From NCBI GenBank assembly GCA_037447655.1, contig JBBHKE010001483.1, forward strand, positions 1 through 64,000: a DNA stretch of 64,000 bases. Direction: 5' to 3'. Positions 22,227 to 33,950 of this stretch are shown piece by piece (position 1 is the stretch's first letter; each line of letters opens with the position of its first letter). Made by a program: the position numbers and the translations under genes. Under the pieces are notes generated by a model. It was not told the DNA's origin. It was given only the letters and a program-made list of their open reading frames with translations, and ran no database searches. Source of the DNA: Zygnema cylindricum. Its lineage: Eukaryota; Streptophyta; Zygnematophyceae; Zygnematales; Zygnemataceae.

Positions 22227-25200
22227 TCACTTGCTTTTTGCCTCCTGTTTCTTCGGTTCTTCTACTTGAACATCGCCCAAGTTGAGGAGTAAACTCTCGG
22301 AGTTGAGGAAAACACGATTGTTTGACTGTGAGACAGTATTCGCGATGTCCCTCGCTGCCTCGATTTTTCGGAGAGTGATGAAGGCCGGATTGTTGGCAAT
22401 GGCTTGTCCAATCAGTTGAGCACTCGTTGCCTCTCCCTGTCATTCAAAAAAAAGGAAACTTTATTAAGAACCTCATATACTCAAGAACCTCGTTCTTCAC
22501 TCCGTAATCTCATGCTTCACTCGGTAATAAACGCTTTATTGAGAAACTCATAATACTAAAGAGCTTCATTCTTCACTCGGTAATAAACGCTTTATTGAGA
22601 AGCTCATAATACTAAAGAGCTTCATTCTTCACTCGGTAATAAAATACTAAAGAACCTCATCCTTCACTCAGTAATGATTAGCTTCATGGTTAACTAGGTA
22701 CTAATAAGCTTTATTAAGAAACCCATAAAACAAAAAAACCGCTTTCTTCACTCGGTAATAATAAGCTTTACTTAAAACCCCAAATGTTAAAGAGCTTCAT
22801 CCTTGGGTTGTTCTTTATTAAGAACCACCCTGTGGTAAACCACTCGAGTGCATAAAAACAAGAAAAAAAAAATCAAAACGGAAATGTAAAACAAACACAA
22901 CAGCAGATGTCATCAGCATAATGCAAATTTTGCATCCCAGCCCAAAAAAACCGCAAGGTCCACCTCCTCGGACTCAGAATCGGTTCAATAATTAATTTCC
23001 ATTCGTCAGAAATTGAAATTTTAGACACCAACATCTAAGGGATTTGAACTCGCATCAGCAATGTATTCGAAAAAATTGAACAGTGGGAACACTGATCGGA
23101 ATAGAGAAAATCTGTAGTTTTGATCTTCCGTAAAAAAGATCAAAGTTTTGGGCCATCGATCTATTACATAATGCATATATTACTTTTTGGACTTTTGCGC
23201 ACGAGTATTATCGAACTCATTGAGCTCAGCTAGACCTATTACTTTCAGTCTGAGGGGGTTGAATTCCCTCTCACTGCCTTGGGTAAACAAACCTACACGG
23301 CCCCATCACTATTAGTGTAAAGGAATTATTAGTATTAAAGCAAAATTAGTATCAACAATACTAATTAAGAGCAATGTGGCGTGGCCGATTCAAAAGCCGC
23401 TCCTTAAATAGTATTATTAACAGTAATTTATGATTTTTGGCAAAAAAAAATCGCAACTTAATTAGTGTTATTAACACTAATAGCGGTGGGCAGTGTAGTG
23501 CACAATTTAGTTCCTCGTATTCTTAAGGAAGTTGAATGAACTTCAGAATCCGTTCATCCCAAATCAGCCAGTTTAAAAACCAGACATGGAGTAATGGAGC
23601 AAATTTAGAGATATTTATGCCACCTGTCTATTTTTGTTTGGTTGGCTTTTAACAACCAACCAAAAAGACAGGTTAACATGGGCTAATCATGATCTTGTCT
23701 GTTAGACAATACACAAACAAAACCGATCCACAAAAGCATTTCACTGGCGAAAAAAAAAAACTAGCATTGCAATCCAACTAAGAGAGAACATTTGTTGACT
23801 TAAAAAGTGACAAAAACAGCTCCTTGTCCACAATAGATGCACACCACACCATTTATTAGAATAACCATGACCATATCCAGAAAAACAAAAAAGATATGCA
23901 CACCATTTGTTGAAATGACCATGGCGATATCCATGTATACAACAAACTTATGCAAACCATTTGTTAAAATGACTAGGAAAAGCAACAAACCTGAGCACGG
24001 ATAATAGCACTGCGTTTATCTTGTTCTGCCTTCTCCACCACAAACTTTGCTCGCTCGGCCTCTTGAGCTGCGACCTGCTTGGCCTCAATAGCCGCCGTGA
24101 ACTCCCGACCGAAGGTGAGATTTGTTATAGACACATCATCCAAAGCAATATTAAAACTGGCAGCGCGCTCCTGTAAGATGCGTCGAATTTCACGGCTGAC
24201 TACCTGCCAAAAATGAACCACTTTTCATAGACATGAATAGCTTTTCCCAGCAGAATTACACCTTGAATTGCTATCAGCGTCAAGAAATACACAGCGTTGG
24301 GTTTATGTCAGGGTTATTAATTCTAATATAGGTGGCCGATTTTCAATCACTAACCAGCTTTGCATAAAGAAAAAAACATTTGGTGTTGCCAAAGCTATTT
24401 TATGCTCAGGAGTCAAAATAAACAGGCACTTGCAATAGTGTTAAAAATGCAAATAATCACAGTGTAATTCCTCTCATCACAGACTACTCTGCAATAAAAC
24501 ATAAAAATTACTTCCTCTCATCGCCGACTTTTTTGCATTAGACACCAGAAAGGGGGGTCCAATATCTAAGTAAACCATAACTCTCTCTCTCGCCCCCCCT
24601 CCCTCTCTCCCTCTCTCCCTCCGCTTCCCCCACTCTCTCATGTAGTCCAATCCTTCGTTGACTGCAGAACCAGGAGTTTTTGAATGCGTTCAAATAAATC
24701 TCCCAACATTTACTTCGTCTGAACCTTTTCACTCTTTCCACACTAAAACCTTAAATCTGGAGCCTTTAAACCGGTAAAGAGGGTTTTAGGGTTTTTGAGG
24801 GTTTTTTGTGACAACAAAGAATTATAGAATAGAATAAACACCCCCTTTCTTAAATGTTGATTCTGTCGATAATACATCGATTGCGGGTCAACAAACTCAT
24901 AGATGTTAACTCAAACTTAAACTCTATCTAAAACCAGGACTGAAAAAAACGTCCCCAGCAATAATCCTCATCCTGGCCGTATTACAATAAAAAACAAAAG
25001 TAAAGATTTGACAAGACAAACATGTAGCAATTTTTTTTTTTACTAAAATGGAAGATTGAAACACCAAAAAGACAGTCCTCTGATGCACATAAAATCCTCC
25101 AGTGTCCTACAGTGGATGTCAATGATATGTACATGCTGTGTATGTTTTCCATGGAAGATGACAATGTGGGGAACATAAACCAGAATCTAGGATTTTGGTG

Positions 25201-28200
25201 AAACCTATATAAAGTGCAGACGGAATTTCCTCCCCACATCATTTGAGCCATTCCCAGTTACTTCCTGAACGAATAAAGCAATGTATGTTTGAATTGCAGT
25301 CTAAAAATCAGTCCGAGGTGAATGATTTCCATCATCCTCTCCTAGTAGGGAGGCCAGTGTACACGCTCTTAAAAAATGTAACATGTGAGATTATAAATGC
25401 GAAGCTATTAAAAGGGACAACCTCATAATTCCCCAAAAACATACATAGACATGTAAGTTTTTTGGAAAAAGGGACAACCTCACGCTGCGTGATGAGTTGA
25501 CTGGCATTGTATTGGGCAACAACTGCCTTTAAAGTCTCCTGTACAATAGAAGGAAGTACACGCTCCGCGTAATCCTGCCCAAGAGTTCGGTAAATGTGGG
25601 GCAAACGGTCTGCCATAGGTCTAGTCAAAACTCGAAGCGTAATCCGGACCTGATATTCACAGAAAGACACAGACACTGATCAGGCGTAGAATGACAGTAG
25701 AGTTAAAAGTTAACATTAGAGGCAAAAGGACAGATAGCGCCAAAAGTTGACGTCAGAGGGCAAAACGACAGTTAATGTTGAAGTAAACAATTAACAAAGG
25801 CAAAATGGCAGTTAAGGTTAGAGTTAACAGTTAATGTCAAAAAGCAGAATGACAGTGAACATTAGAATTACTCGTTAGCATTACAGGCAAATTACGACAG
25901 TCAACGTTAAAGTGAATAGTTAATGTTTGAAGCAAAATGACAGTTATCAGGGTAAAATCAGGAGAAAAAGGCCATCTCCAGTTAGATATAAGTGCAGCCT
26001 TTCAGGGTAACTTAATTTTCTTCTAAAACGAGCATTTAAACGCCTGTGTTAGGACTGTCAACACTTATCTAAGCTTGTTACACTAATGATATTGGAGAGA
26101 AAAGTTCTTTTGAACGTCCATCCTCAACGAGTCAGAAAAAGACGGTTGGACAACTGAAAAGATTTCTCCTTACTTTCATATACCTTACAAAAGCATCACC
26201 AAGGGAAGATAGTCATCTTTTAAAATTCCACAAATTCATTTTGCAAAAGAAGCAAAGTTGGTATATTGAAATAGAGACCAGAACCAGCCGCACTCAAGCC
26301 CTCTGAAAAAAAATGGGCTTCCAAACTTTCACTCTAAAGCCTATGTGCAGAAAATTGAACACCATCAGGCACCTAGACATCGAGTACTACTTTACATTCA
26401 ACAGCAACAACCATTATGCAGGCTAATCCTTGCATGATCCTGTAGCAGTTACTATTAATTGCGACCTTGGTGAGCCCTGTATGTGACAGTTTTCCTGAGT
26501 TTATCCCTATTTGACGTGATCTACCATCCGTGTCTCCGCTTATGACACAACATTCACGATAATCGCGTATCACCTCCTTGGATACATGATACTATGAACT
26601 GTTGGACCATATATCTGGAGATCAGCTGATAGCCGCATCAAGCAATCTCTACAAAACATCCTGGGTTTTTAAAAAGTAGGAAACACATAATCAACAGCTC
26701 TATCATGCCATTTAATGAATCATGTGCACATTTTAGCAGTTAATCACTTCAAAAAACAGTTATTGCAAAAAACTATAAAAACCATCTTAGCCAGTCGAGA
26801 TTAACGACACGGAGACAGAGATGTGAAGCCCTGGACAACGAACATAAGTGGCCATAATAATGGTTTAAAGCAACAATCATAGAATGAGAACTGAAGTTGA
26901 CATTTAGAGGCAGAAAGAAAATGAGGAAAAACAATTCAGCATGCAACGACCGGCATTCTCAATGAGCTCTACTGGAATTGAATCAGGTTCTAGCTACAAG
27001 AGTAAAACCAATCGAGTCGGAGATATTATGAATTGGAAGAAGGAAAAATTGCTTCACTAAAATTAAGGAACTGCCAGAACAAATATGACAAACGAGACAC
27101 AAAGCGATAGCTCCAAGGCCACCTATTCTCACTTTCTCCAACCCAGAAATAATACATGGGATAATGGGTCTACTCTGTTGACAAAAACCCATACAGAACC
27201 ACTGTGCAATACATATGGAAGTGAAACTCATGTGTCGGAGCATTTCTATTTTGTAAGGTTTCATTGTAGACATAAATTTAGGAACCAGAAGTCATACAGT
27301 AAATGAAAAGCTAGTGATACCACGCATGCTTGACAGTGTTTGAAACATAGTTCAAATGTGTGAAAACAACGGGAAATGCTATAATGTGGTTACCCCGACC
27401 ATAGGAATAGAATGGATAGCATTTCCAATTGTCTTTGCACATTTCAACTATGGCTTGAAATACTTGAAGGGAACATATAGATAATGGAACCAAAGATCGA
27501 AGCAATTCAGCAATGGTACGCACGTGTATACATACAATGCAATACTTGCAATACATGCCTGCGCAATACTTGCAATACATGCCTGCGCAATACTTGCACA
27601 GGCATGTAATTTAGGCACATTCTTATCTTACAAGCTTTAACATGCTATTCTTTGCTACATTATTGAGTCACTATTAACGTTAAGATATGTATGATGTGAG
27701 GTTCATTTTAGTGTTCTTAATTACAATTTAGGTTCGATCGGCGTGGACCATTTTCAACCGCTTACGAAATTAGCGCTAAAAAAAAGAAAATTAGTTTTAT
27801 TGACATTATTTATGTCAAGTGCGAAAACAAACAGGCATGGACTAATGTTATAAACACTAATAGTGATTCACGGTGTACCATGGGAGCATCTTCATAATGA
27901 ACATTTGGCCTACGCAAACACTCCTCGAGCAGGCTTTTAAGAGTACTTACCACCTTCCACACAATATACCTCCCAAAAAAGCATTTAAAACCAGATACAC
28001 AAACAAATATGAAACATGAAATAATATAAAACATAGATAGAAACGTCAAACAAAGATTGATTCGAATGTAGAAGACATCCTTTAAAAACTCTCACCATTT
28101 GCAAGTCTCGACTCCCGGATGTACTCTCCACGAGATTTGGACGGGCTCGAACATCGTATATGATTGGTCGATCGAACCACGGTATCATAAGATGTGTGCC

Positions 28201-29361
28201 TTCTGGATAGACCTGCATCACACCATTCCTGCCGTATATTATGAACTAGAAATTAAACTTGAAGACAAAAACCAGGCTCATAGTTACTCTGCGTGATTTC
28301 TGAACAACAACAAAAAAAAAAAAACCGAAAACATCAAAAGCATCGAACATAGAAGGTGTACCTATTTCTCTTTCTCTCTCAGTGGTTCAATGTATCGGCA
28401 AACAGGCGAGAAAATGACAAATATAAATAGGAAACTTCTTGTATTTGCTAAAAAACTTTTATAATGAAAACATGGAATTTAGAAGCAAACATAAAAGTCA
28501 TGGTTTTTCCATACATGGTTTAATCATACATCAAACAAGAGCAATGGGAGTGACATTGTCCTAGAACCTCTGTCAGTTTGTCGATTTTTTTAACAGTTTA
28601 TTGCCACTTTGTACTGAAAATAAATTCATAACGTAAGACAGACACTTAAAAAGGAATAGAATTAAAGAGGCACGAAATTAGTGTAAGGACAAAAACAGAA
28701 AAGTAAAAAAAAAAAAAAAAGGATGATGACGCAAATACGGAGATAAAAACCAATTGATTTTGACATAACCCTAGCTTTCCACCAAACCTACCTTTTCTTT
28801 CTTCGGTCCCTTTCAGAGGTCAGCTATTTTTCATTTTTTTGCATCTTTTTCTTGTACCCCAGGTGGTTTACCCATCGCGAGCTACCCAATAGAGCCTTCC
28901 ATTTTACTAGACCCTATTAATACAGCAGTCCGCATTATTATTTCCGTAGACAGTAACTAAAGCATCGGATTTCTTTGGAGAACAGTAGACTCTTGCTGGA
29001 ATCACTAAATAAGAGATTCATGAACGACAACTTCTCTGTTCACTGAAATTAGTATGGTAAATATTGGATGAAAAACAGTATTCTCTCTTTAGGTATGTTC
29101 CAGAGTACCGTATTTGCAGAACAGTGAGAGTAATGTTTCTTAGAGCAGGGTAAGATTTTCTAAACCCTAAACCTTAAACCCTACCTTTTCCTTAACTCCT
29201 ACAATTCGATTGAAGACAATAGCTCTATGTCCACCCTCCACATTATAAAGAGAATTCACGGCTCCGTACACCAATGCTCCTCCTATTAGTACGGAGCGTA
29301 CAATGGCTCCTGAAGGGCCTCCATTGGGAAGCCGAACTCTTTTAAAAACAGAGAAACTCAT
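22227..29361 (-). CDS. PHB2: Mitochondrial prohibitin, PHB2 type (295 aa, five exons, complete)
   Basis: Prohibitins form large ring complexes of PHB1 and PHB2 in the mitochondrial inner membrane, which scaffold m-AAA proteases and support cristae. Exons: 29361-29185, 28212-28096, 25649-25479, 24203-23991, 22436-22227, joining in phase 0 throughout to give 295 residues plus TGA. The N-terminus has an amphipathic start and a hydrophobic membrane segment (about 20-38), then [34 protein letters not shown], the SPFH core with [31 protein letters not shown], and a C-terminal coiled coil with [16 protein letters not shown]. The GGHRAI and VYPEGTH motifs and the Lys-rich tail favour PHB2 over PHB1. 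The intron 3 donor (GAG/GTTGTC) is weak. Confidence 0.95.
22490..22740. repeat. 56-bp tandem repeat in prohibitin intron 4
   Basis: Units begin CACTCGGTAATAAACGC and carry TTATTGAGAAACTCATAATAC; about four degenerate copies extend toward 22830. The sequence is intronic with no coding potential. Confidence 0.8.
23306..23495. mobile_element. MITE relic in prohibitin intron 4
   Basis: The left TCACTATTAGTGTAAAGG and the right end ACACTAATAGCGGTG are inverted and resemble the CACCG...TATTAGTG ends of elements at 50-58 kb. Confidence 0.6.
25690..25960. repeat. Degenerate 45-60-bp tandem repeat in prohibitin intron 2
   Basis: Repeats of GCAAAATGACAGTTAA and TTAGAGTTAACAGTTAATGT alternate about five times next to exon 3. 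Confidence 0.7.
27538..27607. repeat. 24-bp tandem repeat in prohibitin intron 2
   Basis: The unit CAATACTTGCAATACATGCC plus TGCG occurs two and a half times. Confidence 0.85.
27668..27876. mobile_element. MITE relic in prohibitin intron 2
   Basis: The left TCACTATTAACGTTAAG and the right end AACACTAATAGTGATTCACGGTGTA are inverted and match the CACCG family termini. Confidence 0.55.
29162..29184 (-). repeat. Plant telomere-like repeat at the 5' splice site of prohibitin intron 1
   Basis: Three degenerate AAACCCTA units directly abut exon 1, so the donor GTAGGG forms part of the telomere-like run on the minus strand. Similar telo-box motifs occur near the starts of many plant housekeeping genes. 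Confidence 0.7.
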
Positions 29362-29797
29362 TGTGATGTCACACTCAAGACGAGGGAGAACTCAAGCATG
29401 CCAATTTGGAAAGACAGGGGGGGAATGGCGTGACGTGAATCTTTGCTCAAGACACGCGAAATTTCGTAAAGAAAATTCTAGTGTTGCGTATCGTATAGAA
29501 ATGTCAGCGATATAATCCGATACAACATCTGCACAAAAGTTTGAACATCAATGGAGATCGGCTGATCAGTCTACGATTTTTTGGTTTTCGAGAGTTTTCG
29601 GGTGTTCGATATTAGTACTTCTATAAAGGCAAAAATTGCGTCGCAGTTTTTTTTTTTTTTCACACGGCTTCGGGGTGAATCTGCATGTGAGGGTATTCGT
29701 ACGGTTTTAAGCATCCGTGAAAAATGACGTACACATTTTCCGAAAACATCGCTACGGTTTTGGGGGATTTCGTACCATAACGCAGTACAGTACAGTA
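29362..29797 (-). promoter_or_regulatory. Upstream region of the prohibitin gene
   Basis: These 436 bp between the start codon and the first MITE should hold the 5' UTR and promoter. A GTGTTGCGTATCG stretch near 29482 resembles the hAT-like end and may be a relic. I see no clear TATA box. Confidence 0.35.
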
Positions 29798-29960
29798 CAC
29801 CGCGAATCGTAATTAGAGTAATGAAAAAATTAGAGTAAAAAAACCAAAAAAAAAACAATTAGAGTTATGAACTCTAATTTATGTGATAAAACTTTTTCAT
29901 AAAGGAAGTTTACTCTAATTTATTTAAGTACTCTATATTGGGTTATGTCGGCAATAATTA

Positions 29961-30693
29961 GGGTGAAGTTCCATTAGACGAAAAGTGAGGTTGTTTACAA
30001 AAATTCGGACCTCTCCGTACTATGCCGTACCTATTATTTTGTTTTTATTAGGAAAACAACATTACAGAGAATCGTGCCAATATTCTCTAAAAGTCTGGGA
30101 GTTAACAATGACCGTTGGATTTTTTTTCGCGAAGCATTCGCTTCGAAAGTTTCTGTAATTGGTGATGTACCTCGTACCTCACGAGGTACATCACCAATTA
30201 CAAAAAAAAATGAGCCGCGACACGTTGGATAATGAGCATACGTGTCAAGCTGGCGACCATCAGAAATCAAAAATTTCGCACACGATATACGCCTTCAAAA
30301 ATCCAACAGAAAATACAAACGAAATGTCGTAACGCACTTTCGTCGCGCTATTTCTATTAGCCCCCATTCATCACACTATTTCTAAAAACGCTCATTCGTC
30401 ACGCGAAAAAACATGAACCCTAAAAAACTGAGGTGGCATTTGACAAGACGTCTGCAAATAGTACAAAAGTTGTGTTGCACGATGACTTGGTACGCACGTA
30501 CATGGTACGCAAACGAAGATTTTTGGTCGATGTGAAAATCATTGACGATTTTCAATATCAAATCTATAGTTACGTGGCGCCACTATTTTGCTAACACGTG
30601 GGTTACAAACTCTGCGCAATGGAACTTCGTTCAAAGTGTAGCATCCGTAATGTTGGCCGTACGGTTACAGAATGTCGTAATGGAACTTCACCC
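29961..30693. mobile_element. PIF/Harbinger-like MITE (TTA target duplication)
   Basis: A 733-bp element has perfect 16-bp inverted ends GGGTGAAGTTCCATTA and is flanked by TTA on both sides (29958-29960 and 30694-30696). A GGG-start terminus and a 3-bp TTA duplication are the signature of PIF/Harbinger (Tourist-type) elements. It shares internal sequence with 53033-56031. No transposase is present. Confidence 0.78.
30154..30202. repeat. Perfect 22-bp hairpin with 5-base loop
   Basis: Arms 30154-30175 and 30181-30202 are exact inverted copies (outer TGTAATTGGTGATG, inner TACCTCGT) around the loop ACCTC. The related element at 53.2 kb lacks this hairpin at the matching place. Confidence 0.95.
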
Positions 30694-31174
30694 TTATCCG
30701 CGCTGAAATTAAGAACACTAAATTACGTATAAGTACAAAATCTGTCAGTCCGTATAGTTTTGACGTCATTATGACGTTATTAATATTTGTCGCGCTGAAT
30801 GTCAGTTAATGTTCACACTGACGACAATGCTGTCGACGGACGAGAGTTATGCGAACAACTTTTTTCCGATGTGATTTAATCTTTTGTTTAGTGTGATTTC
30901 ACGTGCGAGCGCGATTCTACTAAATCATTATTTGTACCTTTTTACTTACAAAAGTACAATTTTGCACGGTCGAACGTCGTCCGTACACCACACTATTTAA
31001 AATGAACCTATATTATAATTTTTTACGCTAATTAAACCTTACCTAAATTATAATAATGAAAAAATTAGAATCATTTGCTTTATTTGACGTGATAGAGTCG
31101 AAATTTCGAGCGACCGAATTAGCGTTATTTACTCTAATTACGATTCGCGGTGTACTGTACAGTACAGTGCTGTA

Positions 31175-31373
31175 CACCGTGAATCGTTATTAGCCTTATG
31201 TACGATATATCGGTACCCCAAAATTTTGACATTAATACCTTAAACAAAATAAATTAAACTATTTAAGGACGTGGACCATAATCTGCCACGTCTCCTGGCA
31301 CTAAATTAGAATGAATGACGCTTATTTTTTCTTTACACTAATCGTTTCTATACGCTAATAACGACTCAAGGTG
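31175..31373. mobile_element. Short CACCG-family MITE (about 199 bp)
   Basis: The left CACCGTGAATCGTTATTAG and the right CTAATAACGACTCAAGGTG are inverted, with TA on both sides. The copy is decayed. Confidence 0.65.
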
Positions 31374-31383
31374 TATTGGACTG

Positions 31384-31748
31384 TGCTGTATCGGTAGACT
31401 TTTATCGATAGCCAATATGTACTTATTTGTACCTACCGATAATGGATTTTTATCGGTCCGTACTTCAAACATACGGTTGCGTGTTTCGAACTAACAGTAC
31501 CGTACCTCGTCGTAAACAAAGAAATCATAAAACCCCCTCTCCCCCCACCCTGTTTCAGTCCCCACACCCTCAGGGGAAAAACCACTTATCGATGGTTATC
31601 GGTTATCGGTGCAGATATATTGGATTTATCGGCGATAACTACCAGAAAAACGATATATTGAAATTTATCGGTCCCCTTACCGATAACGATAACTGATATA
31701 TCGATTATCGATCAAGTAGCCGATAGGAAACTCACAGATGCACAATAC
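31384..31748. mobile_element. Decayed TATCG-rich hAT-like relic
   Basis: The left GTGCTGTATCGGTAG and the right CAGATGCACAATACATT resemble the hAT-like ends. The interior has GGTTATCGGTTATCGG and CGATAACG motifs. No convincing target duplication remains. Confidence 0.5.
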
Positions 31749-31868
31749 ATTTTATGGGGCTTTTTAGAAGGGATTTTATAATACTTTGGAGTTCTTAGTT
31801 TTCAAACGCAAATTTTTATGTATTTTTTTAATAGGAAGAAAAACTAGTTTCATGTGTCACTCAAAAAG

Positions 31869-32318
31869 AAGTTTCATGTATCGGAAAAAAAATATATCGC
31901 GATAAATTCAATAACGATAGTTATCGGTCATCGAACGGTGAGGGGTCTCGATATGTTGCTCCGAGACTAGCAAATTCCTTATCGGCCATAAGTGGATAAA
32001 ATATAGTACGCTATATACTATAAATTTATAATGTGCTATATTATACTTGTTCACTTTATATAGTGTAGCATGCCATGTATGACAAATTATTTCGTACTCT
32101 ATATAACGAAAAACGGAAGTCCATTCTAAATGTACGGTATGAACCGTACACTTATCGTCGATAGTTATCGAATCATTGTTATCGCAATAAAAACCCAAAA
32201 AATATTGGTTATCGTGATAACATTCATATCGATTTATCGTGCCAATATATCGATTATCAGTAGGACAAAAAAATGGGCATATCGGTCATCGCCAAAGGGC
32301 CATCGATGCACAACACTA
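31869..32318. mobile_element. hAT-like TATCG-rich element, 8-bp target duplication
   Basis: A 450-bp element runs from AAGTTTCATGTATCGG to CATCGATGCACAACACTA, flanked by TCAAAAAG (31861-31868) and TCAAAAAT (32319-32326), which agree at 7 of 8 positions. The interior is rich in CGATA/TATCG. Confidence 0.75.
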
Positions 32319-32326
32319 TCAAAAAT

Positions 32327-33950
32327 GGCATAAATTATAATGGTCTATGCGAAACCTTAACAGTCTCAACTACCACAAAAAAACTGTGGAACTTCGAATA
32401 TACGAAAACACTAAAACTTCAAATATCAAAGATCTACTAGAGTTGGCAATACAAGTACAATAATGGCTCTTGCTAGTTGTAAACACAAAACTCTGACAAT
32501 CTTTTACGCTATATATTGAATTTTTCATCGACCACGCATAAAATGTTAATAACATGGAATTTTGCACTATAAGTTGTTTTTGTGCAAATTTTGCACGGGG
32601 TGCTTGGACTTTACCTTATGTATAAAAAAATAAAATATTCGCATGTATTACGCTGGTAAAACCGTCATTGTAAAAAAGAGGTAAAACTAAAAAAAAAAAC
32701 TATAAGAGTAACAGGAATGTAATCACGTCAAAAAGATTAACACAATTTAAACACAAAAAAATAAATATCCAAAACAAAAGGACTAAAATGACTGTTTATA
32801 AAAAAAACAAACTCATGGTAAGAGTTTACTCACAACCTAAATACACTAAGGTCGACAACCACATAGAGCACAAATAGGGACCGGGCCACGAATGAAAGAT
32901 ATAGAAGACCCCTCGTGTCATCTGTCACAATGCTTCCATTGAAAGAGGGTTGTAACTTGTGTTCGTTGGTAAGTAATTAACGCACGTTGATAGAGTACAT
33001 GGCTCATTGGAGAACCCAAAAAATCGTTGCATTTAAACATTTTTCTCACACAATGGCGTAGAAAGTCGTCGAACGAATTATTTCAAGATCCGAGAACATC
33101 CCCTGTAAATAGGACAAGCCACTGAACCATACAATACTTCTTTAATAGTGATTTGATGAATTATTGCGTTAAGTCTCAAAAAAAACACAAGTAGGCTCTT
33201 GAAGGAAACGTTGTACTCTATAATACTTTACGTAATGTGCTTAAGAGCCATCTAATACACCACGTTTAATACAAGGCCGAAGCTTCGGATGGGGTTCTAA
33301 GAACAAATATTGGTTAGATAAAACATTCAGGATCTAGATCAAACTATTCAAGATAATCATACCCTTAAACAAAGAAGAGGGGACATCTTCACCTTAGTCG
33401 TTTGAGGGGTGTAACAAACGCAAATGTTTATTAGTCTTTCCAAAACAAAATGAGTGTGAATGGTTAAATAGCCTGACAAATTTCCCCAAACAACCAAGAA
33501 GACAACATGTTGCAATTTAATAGTAGAGCTCGATAAGGGAGCGCGACGCCAAAGAGGTGTCACGAAAAAACCATTTACTACGCCTAGATGTTGTTGTTCC
33601 AAAAATCCTCAATCGCCACGCAAAATCGTTGAGAACGAGTCCTTTTCTCACGTACACCACTAGACCTTCCAAGGGTGGCGATCATAAATAAATAGGAGGT
33701 GTCATGTTGTCTCAATGGTAATATTATTAGCCAAAAAATAAAAAAGAAGTCAAAAAGCCCCTTGGACATGTTGTCAAAAATGATGGTGAACAGTGATGTA
33801 TTGTCGCGATCAAAGGTACCATAATTGATAACACAATATCAAGGTTTTTAATGAATTGACAATCACTTGGACATGGTTTTCAACGAACGTGAGTTATTTT
33901 AAACTAATGAACGTGAGTTGTTTTAGTGTGTTAAAAATTAAGAGATATAA
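32327..33950. other. Unrecognised non-coding stretch
   Basis: No gene, clear repeat or transposon end was recognised. Open frames are short (80 codons at most) and resemble nothing I know. Confidence 0.5.

Larger units (their letters stand above)
29798..31152. mobile_element. CACCG-family MITE with TA target sites, interrupted by another element
   Basis: The ends CACCGCGAATCGTAATTAG and its complement (ending GATTCGCGGTG) are flanked by TA on both sides. The left inner sequence has AATTAGAGTAATG and the right has GAGCGACCGAATTAG, as in elements at 51-54 kb. The Harbinger-like element at 29961-30693 accounts for much of the extra length. Confidence 0.8.

Noticed and set aside
30034-30270. 78-codon minus-strand frame
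   Set aside because: It spans the perfect hairpin inside a MITE and reads the same arm twice; it is not a gene.
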